In this document: positions 8,263-18,645 of the stretch, in pieces
Numbering within the stretch: the first letter of the stretch is position 1
Layout: each line of letters opens with the position of its first letter
From: an uncultured Clostridia bacterium
Lineage (GTDB): Bacteria; Bacillota; Clostridia; Christensenellales; Borkfalkiaceae
Length of the DNA stretch: 64,000 nucleotides
Direction: 5' to 3'
Assembly: GCA_947628675.1 (NCBI GenBank)
Contig: CANRAR010000004.1
Coordinates: 81,790 to 145,789, forward strand
The notes under the pieces: generated by a model
Told to the model about the DNA's origin: nothing
What the model saw: the letters and a program-made list of their open reading frames with translations, nothing else
Database searches by the model: none
Made by a program: the position numbers and the translations under genes

Positions 8263-9249
8263 TTATTCCATGCAGATGCGGTCGCGGAGGGTGCGGTTGC
8301 CGATGGCTCTGCCGCCGCCGAGGATGACCGCCATTTGCGCGTCGGCGGGGAGGTGCGCTTCCATCTGCAGACGTTCGGCGACGTAGTCGGAAAAGCCCGC
8401 GATGTTGCAGACGCCGCCCGTCAGGAAAATGCCGTTCTTGCACATCGCGGCGGAGACCTCCGCGGGCAATTTCCTCAGGAGCACCTCGGCGTATTCGATA
8501 ATTTTATCGACATACACGCGGATGGGGAAGAGGACGTCCTCCGAGGAGACGGTGACGGAGCGCGGGCGACCCGTGGAAATATCCCTGCCGTTGACGAGCA
8601 TACTCTGGTTATCGTGCTCGATGAGACTCCCCACCGTGTTTTTGAGTTTCTCCGCGGTGAGCGACCCGATCTTGAGGTTGTACGTCTCGGCAATGTGGTC
8701 GATGATGTGGATGTCCATATTGTTGCCGCCGACGCTCATGGTGAGCCCCGCGATGATGCCCTCCAACGAGAACGTGGCGAGCGACGTCTTGCCGGCGCCG
8801 ATGTCGATGGCGAACACGGGGTTGCTCTCCGACAGGGGCACGTCGTGCCCGAGGGCGGCAAGGTAGGGCGTTTCGGCGAAATACACGCGGGAGACTCCCG
8901 CCGATTTCGCTACGCGGTAGTATTTTTCGCGCGAGGCTTCACTGCAACCGCAGGGGACGCAGAAGAGCGCCTCGATGGAGATGCTGCGCCCGACGATCTT
9001 CTTCAGGAAATATTCGAGGAGCGCCGCCGCCTGCCCTTCATTGACGATCTCCCCTTCGTACACGGGGAACAAGACGTCGCCGAACTCCCCCGTCTTGCCG
9101 AGGAGGCGCTTGGCATCGCTGCCGAAGGCGCGGATCTCTCCCGTCTCGCGCGCCACGGAGACGCACGTCGGCTCGGCGAGCACGATGCCGCTCCCGAGTT
9201 TGTAGATTTTGGTTGCCGAAGTTCCGAAATCGATGGCAAGTTTCAGCAT
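8263..9249 (-). CDS. MreB/actin-like rod-shape determining protein homologue
   Basis: Start MLKLAIDFGTSATKIYKLGSG; actin-fold phosphate motifs (DFGTSATK, AIDIGAGKTSLATF), FLTGGVCNIAGF, AVILGGGRAIGN. Confidence 0.82.
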   Translation of the reverse strand: MLKLAIDFGTSATKIYKLGSGIVLAEPTCVSVARETGEIRAFGSDAKRLLGKTGEFGDVLFPVYEGEIVNEGQAAALLEYFLKKIVGRSISIEALFCVPCGCSEASREKYYRVAKSAGVSRVYFAETPYLAALGHDVPLSESNPVFAIDIGAGKTSLATFSLEGIIAGLTMSVGGNNMDIHIIDHIAETYNLKIGSLTAEKLKNTVGSLIEHDNQSMLVNGRDISTGRPRSVTVSSEDVLFPIRVYVDKIIEYAEVLLRKLPAEVSAAMCKNGIFLTGGVCNIAGFSDYVAERLQMEAHLPADAQMAVILGGGRAIGNRTLRDRICME

Positions 9250-9806
9250 TTTTCTCCTCCGAGCGCCGAAAGTATGGCGCCGACTTCCTCCACGGGTAGC
9301 CCCACGACGTTGGAATAACTCCCCTCCACCGCCTTGACGAGCGGGAACCCGTCCTGTATTCCGTATGCCCCCGCCTTGTCCGCGGGGAGCCCGCTTGCAA
9401 TGTAGCGGGCGATGAGCTCTTCGCCGAGCGGGAAAAATTCCACGCGCGTCTCGGCGACGCACTCCCTCGTGCCCTTGGGCGATAAGACGCAGACGCCCGT
9501 AAAGACGCTGTGCGTCTTGCCGCTCAACTTTGAAAGCATCCGCTTGGCGTCCTCGTCGTCCGCGGGTTTGCCGAAGATCTCGCCTTCGAGGGCGACGACG
9601 GTATCGGCGCCGAGGACGATGTGCCCGGGGTAGCGGGAGAAGACCTCGTGCGCCTTGCCGCGGGCAAACGCGAGCGCGGTCTCACGTGCAGAAAGCCCCT
9701 CCGCGCGTTCTTCGAAGCGGGAGGGAACGATGTCGAATTTGTATCCAAGCGTTGCGAGCAGTTCCCGTCTGCGGGGGGAGTTGCTCGCCAAGATGAGATT
9801 TTCCAC
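9243..9806 (-). CDS. maf: Maf-family nucleoside triphosphate pyrophosphatase
   Basis: 187 aa: LILASNSPRRRELLATLGYKFDIVPS, VLGADTVVALEGEIFGKPADDEDAKRML, DKAGAYGIQ. Confidence 0.93.
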   Translation of the reverse strand: MENLILASNSPRRRELLATLGYKFDIVPSRFEERAEGLSARETALAFARGKAHEVFSRYPGHIVLGADTVVALEGEIFGKPADDEDAKRMLSKLSGKTHSVFTGVCVLSPKGTRECVAETRVEFFPLGEELIARYIASGLPADKAGAYGIQDGFPLVKAVEGSYSNVVGLPVEEVGAILSALGGEKC

Positions 9807-11321
9807 TTACAGAATTTCGAGGTTCTTGCGGAAGGAGCGCTTGAAGTCCGCCCCCGCGAGCGACGCCTGCCGAAGTTCCAAGGTGGCATCGCCGGCGAGT
9901 TCCGTCTTCATGATGACGGAGTCGCCCAAGACGTCGCAATTGACGCCCGTGACCATGCCCTGCCCGCTCCTGTCGAGACACTCCGCGATGCGGAGGAGCA
10001 CCCCGAGTTTCTTGACGACATCGAGGTCTTCGTCGGTGACGATGTCCTTAAAGCGCGCCCAGTCGGCGGGGCTCACATCCTCCTTCCTGTGGCACCCCGC
10101 AACGAAGGCGGCGAGGACGATCTCGCGGTGCGTGGCGCCGTAGATGCCGCTGTTGAGGATCATGTAGCGGCTGTGGTTCTGGTTGTTATAGAAGCGGACG
10201 CGGACACCGCAATCGTGCAAACTCGCCGCGATTTTGAGGACTTTCAAATAGATGCGCGGGAATTTGTGCAAGACGCGCAGTTGTTTGAAGAGTTGGATAC
10301 TCAGGTGCACGACGTGCTCGACGTGTTTTTCATCGCACCCGTAATATTTTACGAGGGTGTTGAGGGAGTAGGAGAGAACATCCGAGATGGGACGCTCCAC
10401 GGTGAGCGGGATGGCGGTGTTGAACATGATGCCCTCTCTGAGGCCGCAACCGCTCGTGATGAAGTTTTCGATGTGCAAATAGTCGGTGAACGACTTGATG
10501 ATGGCGAGCGCGGCGGGCATGATGTCCGCCCGGGCGGGCGAGAGGCCGCGGATGCGCTTGCGCTTTTCCACATCGAGAACGCGCACCATCTCGTAGATGG
10601 AGCGGAAATCTTCGGTGGTGAACTGGTAGTTGTGCACCGTGTTCAAGGGGTATTTGCGCACGATGCGGTTGATCTTGTAGAGGTTGCGGAAGGAGCCGCC
10701 CACGCCGATCATCTGCGTATCGGGCTCGATCTCCGAGAGCCATTCGATCTTCTTGAACTGCTCGGTGAAGAATTCCTCGATGCGCTCGGTCTGCTCCTTG
10801 GGGGTGAGCCCGTCGCCCGAGAAGAGGTCGGTGAGGGTGACGGCGCCGAAGGGCAGCGTGACGTTCTGCAAGACGGCGCGGCGGTTGTAATAAATTATCT
10901 TGGTGCTGCCGCCGCCGATCTCCAAGATGATGCCCTTGGGGACGTCCATCGAATTGATGACGCCGCGATAGACGAGCGCCGCCTCCGCCTCCTGCGGGAG
11001 GACGGTGACGCGGATGCCGCAACTCGCCTGAATTTCATCGAGGAAGGAGCGCTGGTTTTTGGCGCGCCTTACCGCCGCGGTCGCAACCGCGATGATGCGC
11101 TCTGCGCCGTAACTGTCGCAGAGTTTTTTGAACATTTTGAGCGCCTTGATGGTCTCGGCGACCCGTTGAGGCTTTAAGAACCCGTCCCGATCCATATCTT
11201 GACCGAGACGTACGCTCTCTTTGAGTTCATCGATGACCATGAAGTGATTTTCGTCGAACAGTTCGACGATCACGAGGCGGGCAGAATTGGAGCCGAGATC
11301 GATGATACCGATTTTTTCCAT
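9807..11321 (-). CDS. Ppx/GppA family phosphatase (exopolyphosphatase-like)
   Basis: 504 aa: IGIIDLGSNSARLVIVE, VATAAVRRAKNQRSFLDEI, ILEIGGGSTKII, C-terminal HD-like region. Confidence 0.9.
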   Translation of the reverse strand: MEKIGIIDLGSNSARLVIVELFDENHFMVIDELKESVRLGQDMDRDGFLKPQRVAETIKALKMFKKLCDSYGAERIIAVATAAVRRAKNQRSFLDEIQASCGIRVTVLPQEAEAALVYRGVINSMDVPKGIILEIGGGSTKIIYYNRRAVLQNVTLPFGAVTLTDLFSGDGLTPKEQTERIEEFFTEQFKKIEWLSEIEPDTQMIGVGGSFRNLYKINRIVRKYPLNTVHNYQFTTEDFRSIYEMVRVLDVEKRKRIRGLSPARADIMPAALAIIKSFTDYLHIENFITSGCGLREGIMFNTAIPLTVERPISDVLSYSLNTLVKYYGCDEKHVEHVVHLSIQLFKQLRVLHKFPRIYLKVLKIAASLHDCGVRVRFYNNQNHSRYMILNSGIYGATHREIVLAAFVAGCHRKEDVSPADWARFKDIVTDEDLDVVKKLGVLLRIAECLDRSGQGMVTGVNCDVLGDSVIMKTELAGDATLELRQASLAGADFKRSFRKNLEIL

Positions 11322-11474
11322 GCGGTCACGTCCTTAACGAAATGTGTACGGATACCCGTCCGTTCGGTAGAACACGATAATTCCCTATTATTATAACTTG
11401 CCCCTATTCTAACACATGAATTGGGGTTTGTCTATACCCTTTTTCAAAATATTTTGTTAGTTTTGCGAAAATTT

Positions 11475-11867
11475 TCACAGCGTTTTTGCGTTTTTGTTAT
11501 TTTTTAACGCAAAAAACGACTTTCCCAAACGAAAAGTGCCAAGAATTATCAAAAAACAGCCGAAGCCCGTGCGGAGCACCGCGGAGGGCAGGCGCGCCGC
11601 GAGCAGCGAGAACGCGAAGGAGGAAATAAGCGCGGGCAGGGCGAAGGAGACCGCGCCCTCCCCTTTGAGGAGGCCTTCCCGCCTGTGGACGGCGAGCGCC
11701 GCCGCCGACATCGGCAGAAAGGACAGAAGGTTGATGCCTTGCGCCGCGCGCTGTTCCACACCGCAAAAGAGGGTCAAAAGAGGAATGAGCGCCGTGCCGC
11801 CGCCCATGCCCATTCCTCCCAAGAGCCCGCCCGCGATGCCGCAGAGGAGGAAGACGTAGAAACTCAC
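11475..11867 (-). CDS. TauE/SafE-type permease, half-size protein
   Basis: 130 aa hydrophobic: GIAGGLLGGMGMGGGTALIPLLTLFCGVEQRAAQGINLLSFLPMSAAAL. Confidence 0.75.
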   Translation of the reverse strand: MSFYVFLLCGIAGGLLGGMGMGGGTALIPLLTLFCGVEQRAAQGINLLSFLPMSAAALAVHRREGLLKGEGAVSFALPALISSFAFSLLAARLPSAVLRTGFGCFLIILGTFRLGKSFFALKNNKNAKTL

Positions 11868-12208
11868 AGCGCCATCCTGACGCCCGCGGCGAGCATGAGG
11901 ACGCCGAAGAGGATGTTTAAGGCGCGCACCGAGAGGCGGGGCAAAAGGCGGGCGCCCAAAAATCCGCCTACGGTCACCCCGAGCGCGACGGGGACGAGCA
12001 CTGCGGCGGGCACAAAGCCGCCGACGGCGTACACGATGCCGCTTGCAAGCGACGTGGGCAGAATGACGGCGATCGCCGTTGCGTGTGCCTGCCGCGTTTC
12101 AAGCCCCGCGCGCTCCAAGAGGGGGACGGCGAGCATCCCGCCTCCGCCGCCGAAGAGGCCGTTCGCCGCCCCCACGGCGCCGCCGCCCGCAAAATACCGC
12201 CATCTCAT
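11864..12208 (-). CDS. TauE/SafE-type permease, half-size protein
   Basis: Start MRWRYFAGGGAVGAANGLFGGGGGMLAVPLLERAGLETRQAHATAIAVILPTSLASGIVY; 4-nt overlap with following gene. Confidence 0.75.
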   Translation of the reverse strand: MRWRYFAGGGAVGAANGLFGGGGGMLAVPLLERAGLETRQAHATAIAVILPTSLASGIVYAVGGFVPAAVLVPVALGVTVGGFLGARLLPRLSVRALNILFGVLMLAAGVRMAL

Positions 12209-12409
12209 CCCCCGCACACCTTCCTCCCGCCGCGCTTTTCGCGCGGGCTTACGAAAAGTTTGCGTAAAAGCAAAAAAAATTTCCCGTTTTTTGCGCGATT
12301 TCATGCGGAAATGCTTGCGTCAAAATGCGATTTATATTAAAATAGTGTCGTATTGCAAAAATCCCGGAGTGCGCGCCCCGTTGCGCGACCCGTCAAAAAG
12401 GAACTGTCT

Positions 12410-15400
12410 ATGGCAAGAATCATCACGAAAGGAAAACGGAAGCGCTTCATCGCGGTCACTGCGGTCGCCCTCTCCGTAACCCTCTCTCTCGGCGTATTCG
12501 CCGCGTGCGGGGAGACCGAGACCCCTGAAGAAGAGGAACCCGTCGTTTCCACGCCCACCGATACGCAGACGATCAAGAACGGCAATTTTGAATTCTTCTC
12601 GGAGATGACGGAGGATGACCTCGCGGCGCGCCGCAACCTCATCCACTCGCCCAACAGCTGGACGATCACGACCGTCTCCCCCGCTTCCGATACCAAGTCG
12701 GGCATCATCGACACCGACAAGGAGTGGAACTATATCGCCAAGTCCGGAAGCGAACTTACGAGCATCGACGACGCGTACAACCGCTGGAACGACGAAGCGG
12801 TGACTGCCTACGACCGCCTCAAATTCCTCGACGAATTCAGCACCCAGATCGGCGAACTCGAAGCGGGCTCCGAGCAGAGGACGTTCTTCGACGCATACCG
12901 CACGGGCGGCTCGGACATCTACTCCGTGGACTACGAGGACGTGAAAGACCTCAGCAACGACTTCCAGGGCGGCGTCGATCTCCATGAAGGCGTCAAGGAC
13001 GGCGATACCCACGTTCTCATGCTCCACAACTACGAGAACTCCGACAGCGTACTCGGCACCGCGACGTATGCGACTTCCTCCACCACCATCACCTTGAAGG
13101 GCGGCACGGCGGCCGAGGTCTCCGTTTGGGTGCGCACGGACAAGCTCACCCACTACTACGAGGACGACGACGCGACAAAGACGAAAGTGGAAAAGGACGG
13201 CGGCGCGTACATCGCCGTCACCAACACCGTGGGCGGAAACAGTTCGAGCCCGCAGTTCGTCATCAAGAACATCAACACCAAGAGCGCGTGGGAAAAATAC
13301 ACGGTGTACATCCGCGCCAACACCTACGCGACGACGACCTACCGCCTCGTTTTGGGGCTCGGGCGCAACACCTCCTCGGATAACCGCCTCGAAGGCGTGA
13401 ACGGCTATGCCTTCTTTGACGACATCGAGGCAAAGACCATCACCGCCACCGACTACGAGGCGACGACGGCGGGCTTTGACCCCGCAGTGACGGCCACCCT
13501 CAACTCCGATGCAAAGGGACGCACGAAGGACGCGACCGCACTTGCCGCCGACACCAGCATCACTTACGACCGCCGGTTTGCCTTTGACCTTGCCGCCGCC
13601 GAAGATTTTACCGAACTCGACGTAAGCGGCGCGCAGATCACGACCACGAAGGAGACGGAGGGATCGCTCACCAAGGATTCCAACGACATCGTGCCCGACA
13701 ACAGCAAGGACCCCGCCGCGATCGCGGCCAAGAAGCAGAGCATCGCCGCGGCGACGACGTACAGCGGACTTGAAGACATGGTAGCGGGAAACGGTTACCT
13801 TGAAACCATCTTTGAAAACGACTTCGAGGACAAGTTCCCCTTCGGAGACGAGAAAACGGAGAAGAACGACGTCGGCATTGTCATGCTCCTCTCCACCAAC
13901 GGCGCGGCGTACACCGCAACGTTGCCCGAAATGAGCCTCGGACAGGACGGATATCAGCTCATCTCCTTCTTCGTAAAGACGAGCAAAATTCAAACGGGCA
14001 AGACGGGCGCCTCCATCACCCTCGTGGAGGGCGAGAACAAGACGACCATCTCCGCGTTCGACTCGACGACGGTTGCGACCGTTGACCTCGACAAGGACAA
14101 TAAGGACATATACAACGGCTGGGTGCAATGCTTCTTCATCGTGAAGAACGAGACGGAGGACACGGAAGAAAAGACCTTCCACCTCGAACTCAACTACGGC
14201 CCCACCTCCATCGTCGGCTCCAAGGTGAGCGACTACGCGGACGGCTATGCTGCGTTTGCGGGCTTCCAGACGATGGAACTTTCCAAGACGCAGGCGAACT
14301 ACGCCTCGACGGGCACCTACGCGAAGAGCGTTTCGCTCACCGAGACCGTAAAGGACACGACGAAGTTCGACGACGTTGCCAACTCGTTTGACATCAAGGA
14401 AGAACTCTCCGCGCCCGCCAACTTCCGCGGCGTCTCCTCGAGCAAGGAAGAAAATGCGACCGCCGACATCGTGACGGGGCTTCTCAACAAGGAATATAAA
14501 GCAACGTATGCCGCGGCAGAAAGCGGCACCGGCCTTAAATCCCTCGTCGATTTCGGGGAGACTTTGAAAGGCACGAGCGGCGATTGGTGGGACGGCCTCT
14601 TCGGCGATTCGAGAAGGACGGCGCGCGTGGCGACGCAGCCCCTCGTCATCTACAACAAGAGCGCGGACGCAACCGCGCCTGCCTACGGGTACACACTCCG
14701 CACGTTCAGCAGCACCATCTCCGCGAACTCCTCGCAGCGCATTTCGCTCCGCCTCAAAGTTTCCGCAGGGCTCCACGCGTACGTCTTCCTCTATGACCTC
14801 TCCGAACCCAAGACGGGGCTCACGAACAGTTTTGCCCCCTCCGTGCCCGGCGTCACCTATTGGTACGACGACGAGGGCAACATCGTAAAGGGCGATCCGA
14901 CGGCGGACGAATTCAACAAGAAGACGGACATCCTCTACTACTTGCAGGACAACGGCCTGTATACCAAGGCGGGCGAGACGAACGGCACCTACTATGCCAA
15001 CCTCTGGAATTTTGACACCGACGACAAGGGCAACCTTGTGACGGGCGGCGAGAAATCGCAGATCGTGTTCTACCGCAACGAGAACGACAATGCGGATACG
15101 AAGTACTACGCCTACCGCGACGGCAAGGCGGGCAACTACACCTACTCGCAACCCGTTGAGAACCTGCCCAAAGACATTGCGCGATACGACTATACCGCCG
15201 CAGACGCCTTTGCGAATTACACCTCCGTCATTGAAATTACAGGCGCCGCAAAGACCGCGACGACGTGGGTGGAGGCTTGCTTCTACGTGCGCACGGGCAG
15301 TGACGCCAAGACGTACGGCCTCGCCGTTTGGGCGGGCGATCCGAGGGAGGGCGCGCAGTACGGCACCATCCCCGCAGACGGCTACCTCTTTGTGGACAGC

Positions 15401-16045
15401 TACAAGAACGCGAGCGCTTCGAACTTCGAGGCCATCCGCGACGAGCGCGTGAGCGCCCTTCTCGAAAATGAAGAGAACCGCGCCACCGACCCCGCCGACC
15501 CGACCAAGAAACTCGAGGATAAACTCAACAGCAACTATGCACTGTATTCGACCTACACCTTCTACGATTCCGACCGCTACGTGCGCTATGACAAGTCGCA
15601 GGATACGGATAACATCGGAAGCCCGTGGATCGACTACGTGCAGTCCTCCTATGAAGAGGGCATCGCATGGCTCCGCTTCGATACGTTGAATGCGGATACG
15701 GGCGTCATGGGCTCGGAGGTGTTCCTCGACTACTCCGTCTCCGAAGTTTCCGTCGCCGAACACGTGTACGACACGGATGAGGAGCCCGAAGAAGAGGAGG
15801 AAGATACGACCGACTCGAGCGGCACCAACATCTGGCTCATCCTCTCCTCCTCCCTGCTCGCCATCGTGCTCATCTTCGCCATCGTCGCCATCATCGTGCG
15901 CAAACTCTATAAGAAGCACACGCGCGGCAAAATCAAGGTGGTGAAGGATAAACCCGCCAAGAAGCACAAGAAGGCGTCGGGCGCAGAAGAGCCCGCTCCG
16001 ACCAAGGATACGCCGAAGGACGATAACGATCCTTACAACGAATAA
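12410..16045 (+). CDS. Very large secreted lipoprotein with C-terminal transmembrane anchor, unknown function
   Basis: Start MARIITKGKRKRF; lipobox-like LGVFAAC; three beta-sandwich-like ligand-binding-type segments; C-terminal NIWLILSSSLLAIVLIFAIVAIIV helix and Lys-rich tail. Confidence 0.85.
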   Translation: MARIITKGKRKRFIAVTAVALSVTLSLGVFAACGETETPEEEEPVVSTPTDTQTIKNGNFEFFSEMTEDDLAARRNLIHSPNSWTITTVSPASDTKSGIIDTDKEWNYIAKSGSELTSIDDAYNRWNDEAVTAYDRLKFLDEFSTQIGELEAGSEQRTFFDAYRTGGSDIYSVDYEDVKDLSNDFQGGVDLHEGVKDGDTHVLMLHNYENSDSVLGTATYATSSTTITLKGGTAAEVSVWVRTDKLTHYYEDDDATKTKVEKDGGAYIAVTNTVGGNSSSPQFVIKNINTKSAWEKYTVYIRANTYATTTYRLVLGLGRNTSSDNRLEGVNGYAFFDDIEAKTITATDYEATTAGFDPAVTATLNSDAKGRTKDATALAADTSITYDRRFAFDLAAAEDFTELDVSGAQITTTKETEGSLTKDSNDIVPDNSKDPAAIAAKKQSIAAATTYSGLEDMVAGNGYLETIFENDFEDKFPFGDEKTEKNDVGIVMLLSTNGAAYTATLPEMSLGQDGYQLISFFVKTSKIQTGKTGASITLVEGENKTTISAFDSTTVATVDLDKDNKDIYNGWVQCFFIVKNETEDTEEKTFHLELNYGPTSIVGSKVSDYADGYAAFAGFQTMELSKTQANYASTGTYAKSVSLTETVKDTTKFDDVANSFDIKEELSAPANFRGVSSSKEENATADIVTGLLNKEYKATYAAAESGTGLKSLVDFGETLKGTSGDWWDGLFGDSRRTARVATQPLVIYNKSADATAPAYGYTLRTFSSTISANSSQRISLRLKVSAGLHAYVFLYDLSEPKTGLTNSFAPSVPGVTYWYDDEGNIVKGDPTADEFNKKTDILYYLQDNGLYTKAGETNGTYYANLWNFDTDDKGNLVTGGEKSQIVFYRNENDNADTKYYAYRDGKAGNYTYSQPVENLPKDIARYDYTAADAFANYTSVIEITGAAKTATTWVEACFYVRTGSDAKTYGLAVWAGDPREGAQYGTIPADGYLFVDSYKNASASNFEAIRDERVSALLENEENRATDPADPTKKLEDKLNSNYALYSTYTFYDSDRYVRYDKSQDTDNIGSPWIDYVQSSYEEGIAWLRFDTLNADTGVMGSEVFLDYSVSEVSVAEHVYDTDEEPEEEEEDTTDSSGTNIWLILSSSLLAIVLIFAIVAIIVRKLYKKHTRGKIKVVKDKPAKKHKKASGAEEPAPTKDTPKDDNDPYNE

Positions 16046-16051
16046 GCAGAT

Positions 16052-16085
16052 GGCAGCCTCCCGATTCGGGAGGCTGCTTTTTTAT
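16052..16085 (+). terminator. Intrinsic terminator
   Basis: gcagcctcccgattcgggaggctgcttttttat. Confidence 0.88.
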
Positions 16086-16399
16086 GGTTGGGGGTGTTTA
16101 TTTTTTATTTTATTTTTTTATTTATTTGAATGGGTTATTTTTTGTTAATTGAGATGATTTATTTGTTTTTTTGAGGGGATCTTTTTTTGGGGGGCGCTCC
16201 CTTTTTCTTTTTTGGGGGGCGCTCCCCTTAGTGTTTGGTGGGCGGACTTCGTTGAGGAGGAACTTCGCCCGCCCTGTGCCGACGGGCGCACGGAACGGCA
16301 GACACGCTTGAAACGCGGAGAGCGCGCATCTTTCACGGCAAAAAAATTGCCCCGTAAAACGCGGGGGCGAGAATTTACAATGATTTTGTGGCGGAATTT

Positions 16400-17692
16400 T
16401 TATTGTTCTTTGACGAGGCGGAGACCCTTGGGGAGATGGTTTTTGACGGTGCCGCCGACGCTCTTGCCGAGCCCGAGGGGGAACCCCTCCACGCACACGG
16501 CGCACCAACCGTTTGCGCAGTCTCTTTGCAGCGTCTCGCCGCGGAGGTATTTTTTCGCCTCCTCGCGGGTGAGGGCGAGTTTGCGGTTTGCCCTTTCGCC
16601 GAACGCCATCAGAAGGGCGTGGGCGGGCTTGAAAAGTTTGCCGTCCCACGTGCCGAGTTCGACGCCGAGGCGCAGGACGCTCACCCCCGAAAGGTCGGGC
16701 ATCCCCGCGGGCACGAGGTACATTCTGCCGTCCGCGAGGGTCGTGATGCCGCCTGCGGGGGGCTCCGCAAAGAAGTCCTCGGCAAAGATACGGAAGGCGC
16801 GCTCGGCTTGCGTATTTTTTTGCACGGGGAAGGGCTTTTGGGGTAGCGTTTCGCCGTTTTTACGTTGGAGCAAAGCGCAGAAGTGCCCTTCGCCGCGGAA
16901 GGTGTGGGGGTAGAGTTTACGCGCCTCGACGAGGGAAAATTCGGGGTGGCGGGAGAGGAAATCTTCGACTTGCCACTCGTCCTCCTCCTCGGAAAACGTG
17001 CAGGTGGAGTAGACGAGATGCCCACCGCCTGCGACCGTGCCTGCCGCGTCGCCCAAAATGGCGCGCTGCCGCGCGGCGCACATTTTTACGTTCTCCGCGC
17101 TCCACTCGGGAATGGCGCTCTGCTCCTTTTTGAACATCCCCTCGCCCGAGCAAGGGGCATCGACGAGGACAAGGTCGAAGTAGGCGGGAAAGCGCGCGGC
17201 GAGTTTTTCGGGCGGGGCGCTTATTACGGCGCAGTTCTTTATGCCCATGCGCTCGACGTTCTGCGAGAGAATTTTCGCGCGGGCGTAGTTCACTTCATTG
17301 GCGATGAGCACCCCCTCCCCCGCCATCTCTTGGGCGAGATGCGTCGTCTTACCGCCGGGCGCGGCGCAGAGGTCGAGCACACGCTGCTTTTTGCACTTCG
17401 CCGCCATGCTCCCCACTTGCATCGCCGAGGGCTCCTGCAAGTAATAGAGCCCCGCGAAGTGGTAGGGATCTGCGCCGGGCTTTTCCTCGCCGATGTAAAA
17501 ACAGGCGGGGTCGCCCCCGACGTTTTCCCCGAGGGGGAAGGGCGCGCGGCGGGCAAATTCCTCCGCGGAAATTTTCAGCGTGTTGACGCGGAGGCCTTTA
17601 TAGGGCGGAGTTTCGTAAGATGCCAAAAAGGCGGGGAAATTTTCTCCCAGCCTTTTTCTCATCCGATCCAAAAATGCCTGCGGCAAATTCAT
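16400..17692 (-). CDS. RsmF/NOL1-NOP2-Sun family rRNA cytosine-C5 methyltransferase
   Basis: Start MNLPQAFLDRMRK; VLDLCAAPGGKTTHLAQ, VDAPCSGEGMF, LVYSTCTFSEEEDE. Confidence 0.9.
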   Translation of the reverse strand: MNLPQAFLDRMRKRLGENFPAFLASYETPPYKGLRVNTLKISAEEFARRAPFPLGENVGGDPACFYIGEEKPGADPYHFAGLYYLQEPSAMQVGSMAAKCKKQRVLDLCAAPGGKTTHLAQEMAGEGVLIANEVNYARAKILSQNVERMGIKNCAVISAPPEKLAARFPAYFDLVLVDAPCSGEGMFKKEQSAIPEWSAENVKMCAARQRAILGDAAGTVAGGGHLVYSTCTFSEEEDEWQVEDFLSRHPEFSLVEARKLYPHTFRGEGHFCALLQRKNGETLPQKPFPVQKNTQAERAFRIFAEDFFAEPPAGGITTLADGRMYLVPAGMPDLSGVSVLRLGVELGTWDGKLFKPAHALLMAFGERANRKLALTREEAKKYLRGETLQRDCANGWCAVCVEGFPLGLGKSVGGTVKNHLPKGLRLVKEQ

Positions 17693-18645
17693 ACCGTTCC
17701 GAGCGCCTCCACGCACTCATCCAAGGGGACGAACGCCGCGCCGCCCGCTACGGCGTTTTCGTAGCGCACCCCGCCCTCGTCGCGCGCGATGTACACGTTG
17801 CACTCCGCGGGGTGGGAGGTGTATTTCCCGCCCGAGGCGAAGATGGCCTGCACGAGTTTCACGGAGATCTCCACGTCGTCCTCCACGTCCTTTGCAAAGC
17901 AGAACGTCTTGCCCTCGAGGGCGCCGCCCTTCTTGCGGCGGTGCATATATTTGTTGACGACGCGGTAGAACTGCTCGTGTGCGCGGTGGTGCGCCTCGCG
18001 CTGTTCCTCCCGCTCGGCGATGAAATTTTTGAGCCCGATGGAATAGGGCTGGCGGATCTGATAGTTGTCGATGCGACCCGCGCGGATGCGGTACTTTTCG
18101 ATGAGCCCCGCAAGGTTCACGCCCTCGCGCTTGCACAGCGCTTCGCACACGCGCATGGTGGCGTAGGCGTCGTCCACGGCGCGGTGGGGAACGAACTCCA
18201 CGCCGAGCGCCTCCGCCATGGCGCCCAGCCCCAACTGCTGGCCGAACTTCTTCTCGGTGTTCATCCAAAAGAACTGCGTATCGTGCCAATCGAAACGGAA
18301 GGACGGGAGTTTGTAGCGCTTAGTCTCCAAATTGAGGTAGTTGACGTCGTTGAGGGTGGCATGGCCTAAAACGACGGCGTCCTTATCCTCGAGGAGCGCC
18401 TTGATGCGCCTGTATGCGGCGGGGAAGGGCGGATATTTTTTGAAATCTTCGTACTCGTAGGGAAGCACGATGCCCTCGCCGCCCTTTCTGTCGGTGAGGT
18501 GGAACTTGCCCTTGGGGTTCATGAGAATGTCCTCGCGGACGAGAAGATTGAAGTTCTCGTCGGTGACGACGTACCCGAAGGCACATATTTTGGCGACGCT
18601 CTTAAAGACGCAGGCGCACTCGATATCGAAAAAAACGTGCTTCAC
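17689..18645 (-). CDS. 3'-5' exonuclease (DEDD) domain protein with C-terminal BRCT-like region
   Basis: GTG start (V)KHVFFDIECACVF; DIE, GHATLNDVNYL, HRAVDDAYAT DEDDh motifs; C-terminal GKTFCFAKDVEDDVEISVKLVQAIFASGGKYTSH. Confidence 0.78.
   Translation of the reverse strand: MKHVFFDIECACVFKSVAKICAFGYVVTDENFNLLVREDILMNPKGKFHLTDRKGGEGIVLPYEYEDFKKYPPFPAAYRRIKALLEDKDAVVLGHATLNDVNYLNLETKRYKLPSFRFDWHDTQFFWMNTEKKFGQQLGLGAMAEALGVEFVPHRAVDDAYATMRVCEALCKREGVNLAGLIEKYRIRAGRIDNYQIRQPYSIGLKNFIAEREEQREAHHRAHEQFYRVVNKYMHRRKKGGALEGKTFCFAKDVEDDVEISVKLVQAIFASGGKYTSHPAECNVYIARDEGGVRYENAVAGGAAFVPLDECVEALGTV

Noticed and set aside
9621-11177. 518-aa plus-strand ORF
   Set aside because: Antisense to the Ppx/GppA gene.
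12332-15967. 1211-aa minus-strand ORF
   Set aside because: Fully antisense to the 12410-16045 lipoprotein gene, which has a lipobox, TM anchor and downstream terminator; the antisense ORF is low-complexity V/G/R/E-rich and is explained by GC-biased codon usage.
16087-16220. T-rich stretch after the large lipoprotein gene as a regulatory element
   Set aside because: Looks like simple low-complexity DNA plus repeated ggggggcgctccc words; no promoter, ORF or structure could be supported.
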